Assembly: GCA_030668025.1 (NCBI GenBank)
Contig: DAOUUT010000232.1
Location: forward strand, 1-6,136
Reading direction: 5' to 3'
Source of the DNA: Promethearchaeota archaeon
GTDB lineage: Archaea; Asgardarchaeota; Lokiarchaeia; Sigynarchaeales; SOKP01
DNA: 6,136 nt
The translations under genes were made by a program, and so were the position numbers. Below, one piece after another: positions 1 to 6,136 of this stretch; within the stretch, counting starts at the first letter, position 1, and the number at the start of each line of letters is the position of its first letter. A model generated the notes under the pieces. It was not told the origin of the DNA, ran no database searches, and saw only the letters and a list, made by a program, of their open reading frames with translations.

Positions 1-79
1 GTATATTAATTAAATCTTTTTTACCCTTAAACCAAAATTGCTCTCCAGTTTGTCCGTTGATATAATCTATGTAATCCAT
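1..79 (-). CDS. N-terminal fragment of a probable class I SAM-dependent methyltransferase
   Basis: An ATG at 79-77 opens a frame that runs without a stop off the left edge, giving 26 visible residues. They begin MDYIDYINGQ and include GEQFWFKGKKDLI. An FWFK/R-x-R/K-x-x-L/I element near the N-terminus is typical of a group of class I SAM methyltransferases found in lipid and polysaccharide loci, where it precedes the first glycine-rich SAM-binding loop. That loop lies outside the window, so the enzyme class is inferred from this element alone. The start sits 45 bp beyond the stop of the membrane protein on the same strand, which suggests co-transcription and a shared role in lipid or glycan modification. 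There is no good Shine-Dalgarno before the ATG, only a weak purine patch (AAGTAAAG). The fragment is too short to exclude another family. Confidence 0.55.
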   Translation of the reverse strand, partial: MDYIDYINGQTGEQFWFKGKKDLINI

Positions 80-124
80 CTTTACTTAACTAAATTTAAT
101 TTCTAAATTTTTATGGAAATCATA

Positions 125-1174
125 TTAATTATTGATTGGTTCAATTTTTTGCAAGCTAAAGTTATAATGAAAAATAGAGTATCCTCCAAAAAATAAGAGA
201 TAGGCACTTCTGAATAAGTGATCTATAATAAATATTGATAAAATCTCAGGGAATGTAATTGTGAAAGAATAAAAGAAGTAAATAAATGCAGCTCCTACAT
301 TTTCTGAAATTCCCCAACCCCCAGGAGTAATAGGAAAAGTTTTACTAAAAAATGTAAGTATGATGGCAAGAATCAATAAAAAGATGTTTAATTGAAATCC
401 TAGTATGTAAAAAAAGATAATAACAATAGAGGCATCTATTATCCAGGTTGGAAAACCCAGCAAAATTATGTAAATTAATTCTCGTTTATGATCTTTAAAT
501 TTTTTCATACCATCTTTAAAATTTATCACAAATCGTTCCAAATAAATAGCTAGTTTTGATGATATTTTCTTTAAAATATTAATTATGAACTCTGTTTTAA
601 ATAGGAGTAAAATAAAGAGCACTAATATTCCAATAATAACTATCGCACCAATAGCTAAATAAAATTGAAGATTTTGACCTAAAATTTGCCCAGAGGTCGA
701 TCCACTGAAATTACTAATATAAAGATATATTAGCGCAAAACTGCTGATAATAAAAAGTAGAATTAAATCTAATATTCTTTCAATCGCAATCGCTGCTACA
801 GATTCGCTAAGATTGAGATTTTCTTCATCTTTTATAATAAAAATTTTAGCAAAATCTCCTAATTTACCGGGAGTTAGATCATTAATAACAAATGAAGCTC
901 CAGTTGAAAAATATGAGGTTGAATATTTAATATTTAGATTAAGACCTTTAAAAATCAATTTTAATTTATATGCCCTTAATATAAACGCAATAGTGTACGT
1001 TATTATAAAAAGTATTAACCCGAAAAATCCTACATTGATTAAGTTTTGAATAAATTGCAAAAAATCTATAAAAAACATCATAAAAATTAATAATAAAATG
1101 GTACATATTCCTATGATGAACCGTTTTCTTTTTTTTATCCAAACAATGAATTTACTATTTTTTTCTTCGCTCAT
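125..1174 (-). CDS. UPF0104 / LPG-synthase-TM family polytopic membrane protein (flippase-like)
   Basis: This 349-residue integral membrane protein has a short basic N-terminus (KKRKR at about 14-18) and about seven or eight hydrophobic segments, roughly at 19-38, 46-66, 130-152, 170-192, 232-257, 262-280 and 308-335. Family motifs are visible: TPGKLGD at 101-107, ERILD at 132-136 and PITPGGWGISE at 281-291. These mark the lysylphosphatidylglycerol synthase transmembrane family (PF03706, UPF0104). In that family, bacterial MprF-type proteins flip aminoacylated lipids, and archaeal AglD-type proteins carry the same membrane region fused to a glycosyltransferase. Here the membrane domain stands alone, with no LPG-synthase catalytic domain and no glycosyltransferase domain, so a lipid or lipid-linked-sugar transport role is an inference. 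The ATG at 1174 has no Shine-Dalgarno, so a leaderless transcript is likely. A methyltransferase start follows 45 bp downstream on the same strand. Confidence 0.85.
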   Translation of the reverse strand: MSEEKNSKFIVWIKKRKRFIIGICTILLLIFMMFFIDFLQFIQNLINVGFFGLILFIITYTIAFILRAYKLKLIFKGLNLNIKYSTSYFSTGASFVINDLTPGKLGDFAKIFIIKDEENLNLSESVAAIAIERILDLILLFIISSFALIYLYISNFSGSTSGQILGQNLQFYLAIGAIVIIGILVLFILLLFKTEFIINILKKISSKLAIYLERFVINFKDGMKKFKDHKRELIYIILLGFPTWIIDASIVIIFFYILGFQLNIFLLILAIILTFFSKTFPITPGGWGISENVGAAFIYFFYSFTITFPEILSIFIIDHLFRSAYLLFFGGYSIFHYNFSLQKIEPINN

Positions 1175-1199
1175 AGATTAAAATTCAAAATTTTCTTTT

Positions 1200-1208
1200 T
1201 ATCTTAAA
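1200..1208 (-). promoter_or_regulatory. Possible archaeal TATA box for the UPF0104 gene
   Basis: On the minus strand this reads TTTAAGATA, centred about 30 bp upstream of the ATG at 1174. That spacing fits a TATA box driving a leaderless transcript that starts at or next to the start codon, which would explain the missing Shine-Dalgarno. The region is so AT-rich that similar strings occur by chance. Confidence 0.3.
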
Positions 1209-1307
1209 TTTTTTCAATTTTTAAAAAATGACAATAAAATAATAAAATATTCTTAGGAGAGCGATTTTAAAAAAGAGAATTTGCACATTTTCAATAATGT
1301 ATTTATG

Positions 1308-1324
1308 TTTTAAGTAGATAAATT
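1308..1324 (+). promoter_or_regulatory. Possible promoter element for the U32-family gene
   Basis: The stretch contains TTTTAAGTA followed by AGATAAATT, lying about 30-45 bp before the ATG at 1353. Either could act as a TATA box for a leaderless or nearly leaderless mRNA. No Shine-Dalgarno precedes that ATG. Together with the element at 1200-1208 this would make the 178-bp gap 1175-1352 a divergent promoter region. I see nothing else in that gap. The evidence is only position and AT-rich composition. Confidence 0.2.
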
Positions 1325-1352
1325 TTTTTGAAAAGAAATCAAATCATTATAT

Positions 1353-2609
1353 ATGGAAAAGGTTGAATTATTGGCACCTGCTAAAAACTTTAAGGCGATA
1401 AAAGCTGCCTCAAAATATGCTGATTCCATCTATTTTGGAATTGAAAAGTTTAATATGCGGATGCGTTCGGAGAATTTTGCTTTAAAAGACTTAGATAAAA
1501 TTGTTAATTTTTGTCATAGTAATAATTTAAAATCATATTTAGCAACCAATATTTTAGTTTATGATAATGAGATAAAAATTCTGCGAAATATAATAAGAGA
1601 GAGTAAAAATGCAGGAATAGACGCTATAATCGTACATGATATAGCAGCGGTTCAAGTAGCTAAAGAAGTTGGAATCCCTTTTCATATATCTACGCAATGT
1701 AATGTTTCAAATTCACTTTCTGCTCAATTTTATGAAAAATTAGGAGCAGAAAGGATCATCTTAGCACGAGAGTTATCTTTAGAAAAAATTAAAGAAATTA
1801 AGAGGAATCTGTCCAAAACTGAAATTGAAATTTTCATTCATGGAGCGATGTGCACTTCTATAAGTGGTAGATGCTATTTTTCTCAAGATATTTGTGGAAC
1901 CGAAGAGAAATCAGCAAATCGAGGTAATTGCATACAACCATGTAGAAGACGTTGGTGGGTAAGGGAAGAGTCTGGTGCAGAATACATCTACGATGGTGTT
2001 AGGTTCATGAATTCAAGAGATCTTTGTACAATTGCCCACATACCTAGATTTATTGAAGCCAAGGTTGACGCTTTTAAAATCGAAGGTAGGATGCGACACC
2101 CTCACTATGTCGAGGTGGTTACAAAAATTTACCGAGAAGCTATTGAGGCTTATTATAACGGTACTTTTTCAAAAAAAAAAGTAGGTCGATGGGTTACCGA
2201 CTTAAAGAAAGTTTATAATCGGGGATTTACTCCAGGATTTTACTTTAAGAGAATGATTGAAGAAGACCATCAACATAAATCCCCTTCAAATTTATCACAT
2301 TTCAGATATATCAAAGTTGGCCAAGTTGAGGATCATACGAAAGATTATGCTAAAATTTCGTTGGATAACGGATATTTAACTAAAAACGACGATTTAATTA
2401 TTATGGGCAATAATACAGACACATACATTCATCAAAAAGCAGAAGTTATTAAATTCAAAGAAAAACAAGTTAGTAAAACTCCAAGAGGAACAAAAGATAA
2501 GCCAATTTTCGTAAAATTACGAATTAATGGAAAAGCAATTGGTAATGGCGAAGATAAAATCTATATCTTTACTAATAAAACCTATGGAAGAGATTATGCT
2601 TTACCGTAA
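1353..2609 (+). CDS. Peptidase U32 family protein, probable iron-sulfur RNA hydroxylase-like enzyme
   Basis: This 418-residue protein opens with ELLAPAKNFKAIKAA, the usual start of the U32 TIM-barrel-like domain. The family signature lies at 159-177 (E-x-F-x-H-G-A-M-C, then S-G-R-C-Y-F-S), followed by ANRGNCIQPCR (188-198) and SRDLC (221-225). Cysteines 167, 174, 193 and 225 match the spacing of the four [4Fe-4S] ligands known in characterised U32 proteins such as UbiU; C181 and C197 are additional. Further conserved stretches are DAFKIEGRMR (239-248) and NRGFTPGFYF (289-298). Residues from about 315 to the end form a separate, probably beta-rich, C-terminal domain. Despite the name, well-studied members hydroxylate RNA (TrhP on tRNA U34, RlhA on 23S rRNA) or act in ubiquinone synthesis. 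The length and C-terminal domain favour a TrhP-like role, but the substrate cannot be read from the sequence. The ATG directly precedes the conserved N-terminus, so the start is secure. A run of ten A (2171-2180) lies near residues 273-276. Confidence 0.9.
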   Translation: MEKVELLAPAKNFKAIKAASKYADSIYFGIEKFNMRMRSENFALKDLDKIVNFCHSNNLKSYLATNILVYDNEIKILRNIIRESKNAGIDAIIVHDIAAVQVAKEVGIPFHISTQCNVSNSLSAQFYEKLGAERIILARELSLEKIKEIKRNLSKTEIEIFIHGAMCTSISGRCYFSQDICGTEEKSANRGNCIQPCRRRWWVREESGAEYIYDGVRFMNSRDLCTIAHIPRFIEAKVDAFKIEGRMRHPHYVEVVTKIYREAIEAYYNGTFSKKKVGRWVTDLKKVYNRGFTPGFYFKRMIEEDHQHKSPSNLSHFRYIKVGQVEDHTKDYAKISLDNGYLTKNDDLIIMGNNTDTYIHQKAEVIKFKEKQVSKTPRGTKDKPIFVKLRINGKAIGNGEDKIYIFTNKTYGRDYALP

Positions 2610-2681
2610 ACATATATAGCCGAATCTAAAGCTAATTTAATTCAATCTATAAAAATTTGAAATTACATTTAAATAAATAAA

Positions 2682-2689
2682 TTTATATT
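2682..2689 (+). promoter_or_regulatory. Archaeal-type TATA box for the formiminotransferase gene
   Basis: TTTATATT agrees well with the archaeal box A consensus and is preceded by an A-rich stretch (AAATAAATAAA). Initiation about 25 bp downstream would fall near 2710, giving a leader of about 18 nt that contains the Shine-Dalgarno at 2717-2724. This separate promoter in the 119-bp gap 2610-2728 suggests ftcD can be transcribed independently of the upstream U32 gene. I see no convincing terminator hairpin or long T-tract in that gap. Confidence 0.5.
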
Positions 2690-2716
2690 ATGAAAAATTA
2701 GAATTAATGTTGTTTT

Positions 2717-2724
2717 AAGGAGAT
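2717..2724 (+). promoter_or_regulatory. Strong Shine-Dalgarno site for the formiminotransferase gene
   Basis: AAGGAGAT lies with six bases between GGAG and the ATG at 2729, which is near-ideal. It fixes the start of the formiminotransferase, including its lysine-rich first eight residues. It is the only strong ribosome binding site in the window; the U32 and UPF0104 genes have none and hutI has only a cramped one. Confidence 0.8.
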
Positions 2725-2728
2725 AATT

Positions 2729-3646
2729 ATGACAAAAAAAAATAAAAAAATAGTTGAGTCCGTACCTAATTATAGCGAAGGTACAGATGGAGATAAAGTC
2801 GAACGAATTGTAGCAGAAATAAAAAACACTCCCGAAACTAACATCGTAGACATTCAATACGACTCTGATTACAACCGAGCCGTAATTACTTTTGTTGGTA
2901 CTCCAGAAGCCGTGTTGAAAGCAAATATTGCCGCAGCTAAAAAAGCGATAGAACTAATTGACATGAATAAACACAAAGGTCAGCACCCTCGAATAGGCGC
3001 AATTGACGTAGTTCCGTTTATACCCGCTCAGAATATTACAATTGAGGAATGCATAGAATTGTCAAAACAATTTGGAGAGGAAATGGCAAAAGAAGGCGTT
3101 CCAGTATATTTATACGAAGATTCGGCAAGAAATCTTGAAAGGAAAAATATTGATAACATTAGAGTCGGAGAATATGAGGGATTAAAAGAAACCATTAAAA
3201 CTAACCCTGAAAGGAAACCGGATTATGGTCCTTCAGAATTTCATCCAACCGCAGGTGCAGTAATAACGGGAGCAAGATATCCCTTAATTAGTTTTAATAT
3301 TAACCTTGGGACTAAAGATGTTAAAATTGCGAAAAAAGTGGCAAAAGCAATTCATCTACGCTCAGGAGGGCTTGTAAATGTTAAAGCAATGGGGACAGAT
3401 TTGAAAACGAGAGATTGTGTTCAAGTAGGAATTAGTAATATTAATTTTAAAAAAACCCCTCTATATCGTCAAATGGAACTCGTAAGAATTGAAGCCGCTC
3501 GATACGGTGTACCTATTGTTGGTACAGAATTAATTGGCGTATTGCCCTTGGGTGCTGTGCTTAATTCTTTAGATTATTATTTACAAATTGAAAATCCTAA
3601 AAAACTTGAGCCAAAGCATCTGTTAGAGAATTATTTTGATTTCTAA
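2729..3646 (+). CDS. ftcD: Glutamate formiminotransferase (single-function)
   Basis: This enzyme transfers the formimino group of N-formimino-L-glutamate to tetrahydrofolate, giving 5-formimino-THF and glutamate (EC 2.1.2.5), the last step of one histidine-degradation route. The protein is 305 residues and covers both halves of the formiminotransferase module: an N-terminal domain from SVPNYSEG (11-18) to about 185, and a C-terminal domain from about 186 to 290. Family hallmarks are DYNRAVITFVG (47-57), HPRIGAIDVVPFIP (86-99), and GVLPLGAVL near the end. H86 aligns with the catalytic histidine (His82 of pig FTCD). The length stops before the cyclodeaminase domain of the mammalian bifunctional enzyme, so a separate cyclodeaminase would be needed. 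It converges with hutI across a 14-bp gap, and that neighbourhood supports the histidine assignment. The TATA box and strong Shine-Dalgarno are listed separately. A9 and A7 runs lie within the first eight codons. No disruption is seen. Confidence 0.93.
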   Translation: MTKKNKKIVESVPNYSEGTDGDKVERIVAEIKNTPETNIVDIQYDSDYNRAVITFVGTPEAVLKANIAAAKKAIELIDMNKHKGQHPRIGAIDVVPFIPAQNITIEECIELSKQFGEEMAKEGVPVYLYEDSARNLERKNIDNIRVGEYEGLKETIKTNPERKPDYGPSEFHPTAGAVITGARYPLISFNINLGTKDVKIAKKVAKAIHLRSGGLVNVKAMGTDLKTRDCVQVGISNINFKKTPLYRQMELVRIEAARYGVPIVGTELIGVLPLGAVLNSLDYYLQIENPKKLEPKHLLENYFDF

Positions 3647-3660
3647 ATTTTAAGAGCAAA

Positions 3661-4992
3661 TTAATCAAAATCTACTACAACTTTACCATTTTTTATAACT
3701 TTTGATACTAGATTTACTCCAAATTGGTAAGGAAGAAAATTATGATTCGGCACATCGAAAATTATTAAGTCTGCTTTCTTGCCTACTTCTATACTTCCAA
3801 TTTTTTCTTGTTTTTGAAGAGCACAAGCGGCGTTAATCGTAGCGGCTGTTAGAGCTTCAGCTGGTGAAAGTTTCATGTGATAGCATGCTAAAGCAATTAT
3901 GATTTGCATCGATTCTGTCCAACAATTTGGATTAAGGTCGGTAGCAAGGGCTATTGGAATACCATATTCGATGATTTTCCTTGCAGGAGCATAGTCCCTC
4001 ATCATTAAACAAAAAGGCGTCCCAGGTAATAAGGTCGCAATTGTTTGTGCTTTTTTCATTGCTCTCAAACCTTCGTCGTTAGATTTTAGCATATGTCCCG
4101 CTTGCACAGCGTTTAATTCTGCTGCTAATAATGCCCCATTCGTGTCAACGATTTCATCGATATGAATCTGTGGTTTTAGGCCGTATTTCATAGCCGCCTT
4201 TAATATTTTTTTGGTCTGAACAATTGAGAAAATCCCCTCTTCGCAAAATACATCGCAAAATTCTGCTAATTCTTCTTGTGCTACTTTTGGAATCATTTCT
4301 GAAATAATTAATTCAACATAATCGTCTGTTTTATCCTCGTATTCCGGTGGTACTGCATGAGCGCCTAAAAATGTTGATATAACATCCATGGGATGCTCGA
4401 GGTTTAACTCTTTTGCTGCTAATAACGACTTTATTTCGTTCTCGACATCGAGTCCATATCCAGATTTCGTTTCCATTGTAGTCGTTCCATATTCCATCAT
4501 CCTATTAAGAATCTTTTTCCCATTTTGAATTAAGATTTCTAAGGAAGCCTTTCTCGTCGCTTTGACAGTTTTTAATATCCCTCCACCAGACTCTAAAATT
4601 TCAAGGTAGGTTTTACCGGCAAGTTTCATTTCAAGTTCATTTTCTCTAAAACCATCGAAAATAATATGAGTGTGTGGATCAACAAATCCAGGAGTTACTA
4701 AACGATTACTAGCGTCGATTATTAACGTTTTTTCGTTAGGAGAAAAGTTAGAATATAATTCATTTGTCGTTCCTACGAAAACTATAGAATTACCAGATAT
4801 TGCAACTGCGCCATCGTGAATGGGTGCCAGCTCTGCCATGTTCTTGCCTCTTCTTGGAACCCCATATTTAGAATCCATGGTTACTAATTCGTTGATGTGA
4901 ATTATAATCAAATCTAATGTGGTTGTTCGAACCTCGTTTTCAACATTTTTTCTTTTTATTCTTTTTGGCGATGGAGTAGATATCTCTGTCAT
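3661..4992 (-). CDS. hutI: Imidazolonepropionase
   Basis: HutI hydrolyses 4-imidazolone-5-propanoate to N-formimino-L-glutamate (EC 3.5.2.7), the third step of histidine degradation. The 443-residue protein is an amidohydrolase-superfamily enzyme. Metal-binding H107 and H109 lie in DPHTH; H212 is in GAHAVPPEY, H277 in IHIDE, H300 in AGHM and D352 in ATDLNPNC. By analogy with Bacillus HutI, H107, H109, H277 and D352 hold the metal, E280 and H300 act in catalysis, and R116 (FDGFR) and Y129 (KTYLE) contact substrate. A beta-sandwich made from both termini flanks the barrel (about 25-100 and 400-443, with GSIEVGKKADLIIFD). It is slightly longer than the usual 400-420 residues because of an N-terminal stretch of about 24 residues rich in K/R (PKRIKRK). 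The ATG overlaps the hutH stop as ATGA, which suggests translational coupling. The product is the substrate of the convergent ftcD. Confidence 0.95.
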   Translation of the reverse strand: MTEISTPSPKRIKRKNVENEVRTTTLDLIIIHINELVTMDSKYGVPRRGKNMAELAPIHDGAVAISGNSIVFVGTTNELYSNFSPNEKTLIIDASNRLVTPGFVDPHTHIIFDGFRENELEMKLAGKTYLEILESGGGILKTVKATRKASLEILIQNGKKILNRMMEYGTTTMETKSGYGLDVENEIKSLLAAKELNLEHPMDVISTFLGAHAVPPEYEDKTDDYVELIISEMIPKVAQEELAEFCDVFCEEGIFSIVQTKKILKAAMKYGLKPQIHIDEIVDTNGALLAAELNAVQAGHMLKSNDEGLRAMKKAQTIATLLPGTPFCLMMRDYAPARKIIEYGIPIALATDLNPNCWTESMQIIIALACYHMKLSPAEALTAATINAACALQKQEKIGSIEVGKKADLIIFDVPNHNFLPYQFGVNLVSKVIKNGKVVVDFD

Positions 4993-5000
4993 TTTCCTTC
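4989..5000 (-). promoter_or_regulatory. hutH-hutI stop/start overlap with close Shine-Dalgarno
   Basis: On the minus strand the sequence GAAGG, three A, then ATGA places the hutI ATG (4992-4990) inside the hutH stop (TGA, 4991-4989). The GAAGG is only three bases from the ATG, closer than ideal, so ribosomes finishing hutH probably re-initiate on hutI. This arrangement supports the start chosen for hutI, despite its long N-terminus, and a shared transcript. Confidence 0.6.
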
Positions 5001-6136
5001 GTTTGCAATTTTAATTAATTCTTCACTCTTTATAATTTCTAAAGCAATTTCAATGTATTCCGAAAGAACTACATCTTCGTTAATATGGGGAATATTTTGA
5101 CGAATATAGGCATGGCATGCTTCTAAAATTGCGCTGGATTTTAGAGGTCTTCTAAAATCAAACGCTTGAGCGGTACACAAGAGTTCTATTGCTAAGATTT
5201 TTTCAAGATTATAAATAATACGAAGCGCTTTTCTAGCACTAATCGATCCCATACTTACATGATCTTCTTGTCCCATTGATGTTGGGATACTATCTGCGCT
5301 TGCTGGGAAGCACATTGATTTATTTTCGCTAGCTAATGCTGCTGAACAATATTGAGTAATCATAAAACCGGAATTTAAACCAGATTCTTGAATTAAATAT
5401 GGGGGAAGGCCCCACTTTCCTTCTAAAAGAAGATATGTTCGTCGGTCTGAGATATTTCCAAGTTCAGATGCGGCTAAACTAATATAATCTAGGGGTAAGG
5501 CAAGAGGTTGTCCATGAAAGTTTCCACCGCTAATGGCAGTACCTTCATCAAAAACTATAGGATTGTCCGTAACTGAATTTAATTCACATTCTAATGTCTC
5601 GCTTAAATGTGAAAAAGCATCTCTGGAGGCTCCATGAACTTGGGGGATACATCGAATAGAATAAGGATCTTGAACTCGACCACAATCTGCATGTGATTCT
5701 ACAAATTGAGAATTCTTCAAAAACTTCCTGATTCTTTTAGCAACAGTTTTAGCACCATCATGAGGACGTAAAGCAATTAATCTCTCATTGAAAGGTTGAG
5801 GTGATGCTAAATACCCTTCAAGCGTCATTGCTCCGATAAGATCAGCTTGCTCTAAACAACTAAAAAACTTTTTACAGCACATTACAGCATGTGCAGCAAT
5901 GAATTGGGTACCATTAATTAAGGCTAAGCCTTCCTTTGCTTGTAATTTTATTGGTTCTAAGTCATTTTCTCTCAATACTGTTTCAGTTGGCATATAATTT
6001 TTACCATCTTTAGACAAAAAACCTAAACCAATTAAGGGTAAAAATAAATGAGCTAACGGAGCAAGGTCTCCGGATGCTCCTACCGACCCTTGTTCTGGAA
6101 CCAACGGAATTAAATCGTTGTTGATGTGCCAGAGAA
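4989..6136 (-). CDS. hutH: Histidine ammonia-lyase, 5' end cut by window edge
   Basis: HutH removes ammonia from L-histidine to give trans-urocanate (EC 4.3.1.3), the first step of histidine degradation. The visible 381 residues, numbered from the window edge, start LWHINNDLIP and hold the MIO prosthetic-group triad Ala20-Ser21-Gly22 (6069-6077) inside GSVGASGDLAPLAH. Other conserved stretches are LINGTQ (72-77), VQDPYSIRC (154-162), NSVTDNP (186-192), GGNFHGQ (203-209) and QEDHVSMG (289-296). The glutamate of QEDHVSMG is typical of histidine lyases; phenylalanine and tyrosine lyases usually have Q-D there, so histidine is the likely substrate. The other specificity element (Ser-His in the N-terminal part) lies outside. 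About 120-140 residues are missing by comparison with the usual length of about 510. The frame stays open through the edge, so the true start is beyond 6136; the TTG at 6104 is an internal leucine codon. It is followed by hutI with a 4-bp overlap. Confidence 0.95.
   Translation of the reverse strand, partial: LWHINNDLIPLVPEQGSVGASGDLAPLAHLFLPLIGLGFLSKDGKNYMPTETVLRENDLEPIKLQAKEGLALINGTQFIAAHAVMCCKKFFSCLEQADLIGAMTLEGYLASPQPFNERLIALRPHDGAKTVAKRIRKFLKNSQFVESHADCGRVQDPYSIRCIPQVHGASRDAFSHLSETLECELNSVTDNPIVFDEGTAISGGNFHGQPLALPLDYISLAASELGNISDRRTYLLLEGKWGLPPYLIQESGLNSGFMITQYCSAALASENKSMCFPASADSIPTSMGQEDHVSMGSISARKALRIIYNLEKILAIELLCTAQAFDFRRPLKSSAILEACHAYIRQNIPHINEDVVLSEYIEIALEIIKSEELIKIANEGK

Noticed and set aside
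92..110. Perfect 7-bp inverted repeat with 5-base loop between the UPF0104 and methyltransferase genes
   Set aside because: The stem is entirely A/T, has no following T-tract of note, and such repeats are expected by chance in this composition; it would also sit inside a probable operon.
813..1049. 78-codon plus-strand open frame
   Set aside because: It lies wholly antisense to the well-supported UPF0104 gene, including the codons of its TPGKLGD motif, and shows no family features or ribosome site.
1255..1261. Shine-Dalgarno-like AGGAGAG in the divergent gap
   Set aside because: No ATG, GTG or TTG lies at a usable distance downstream, and the frame nearby closes after fewer than 20 codons, so no small gene can be supported.
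1353..2609. U32 protein as a secreted collagenase-type protease
   Set aside because: There is no signal peptide or classical protease catalytic motif, and the cysteine pattern fits the iron-sulfur members of the family.
2669..2857. 62-codon minus-strand open frame
   Set aside because: It is antisense to the promoter and start of ftcD and its phenylalanine/tyrosine-rich product is the complement of lysine- and asparagine-rich coding sequence.
6102..6104. TTG as the start of hutH
   Set aside because: The frame stays open to the window edge with ten more HutH-like residues, and the MIO triad would be only ten residues from this start, whereas about 140 residues normally precede it.

Overview
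The window is AT-rich (roughly one third G+C by eye), with lysine-, isoleucine- and asparagine-rich proteins and short intergenic gaps. It most likely comes from an archaeon. The signs are a TATA-like box (TTTATATT) the right distance upstream of the formiminotransferase gene, other genes with no Shine-Dalgarno sequence that look leaderless, and an archaeal-looking membrane protein and U32-family protein. My best guess is an amino-acid-fermenting Asgard (Loki-like) archaeon. That placement rests on protein style only; an AT-rich bacterium is not excluded.

Layout, left to right. On the minus strand, positions 1-79 hold the first 26 codons of a probable class I SAM-dependent methyltransferase, cut by the window edge. 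Just upstream of it on the same strand is a polytopic membrane protein of the UPF0104/LPG-synthase-TM (flippase-like) family (125-1174). The two look like an operon for lipid or surface-glycan work. A 178-bp AT-rich divergent intergenic region follows, then a plus-strand U32-family protein (1353-2609). It carries the family signature and the cysteines expected for an iron-sulfur cluster, so it is more likely an RNA-hydroxylating enzyme than a protease. The next plus-strand gene is a single-function glutamate formiminotransferase (2729-3646), with its own TATA box and a strong Shine-Dalgarno site. It converges, with a 14-bp gap, on a minus-strand pair: hutI (3661-4992) and hutH (4989 to beyond 6136), which overlap by the four bases ATGA.

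The right half is a histidine-degradation locus. HutH deaminates histidine to urocanate. Urocanase (HutU), not in the window, would make imidazolonepropionate. HutI opens that ring to N-formimino-L-glutamate. The formiminotransferase then moves the formimino group to tetrahydrofolate and frees glutamate. This feeds histidine carbon and nitrogen into glutamate fermentation and one-carbon metabolism. The cyclodeaminase that would finish the folate step is neither fused nor visible here.

I see no mobile element, CRISPR array, tRNA or rRNA, and nothing that qualifies as a clearly new system. The points most worth a second look are the archaeal histidine-to-folate route, the truncated methyltransferase start paired with the flippase-like protein, and a ten-adenine run at the domain junction of the U32 gene.
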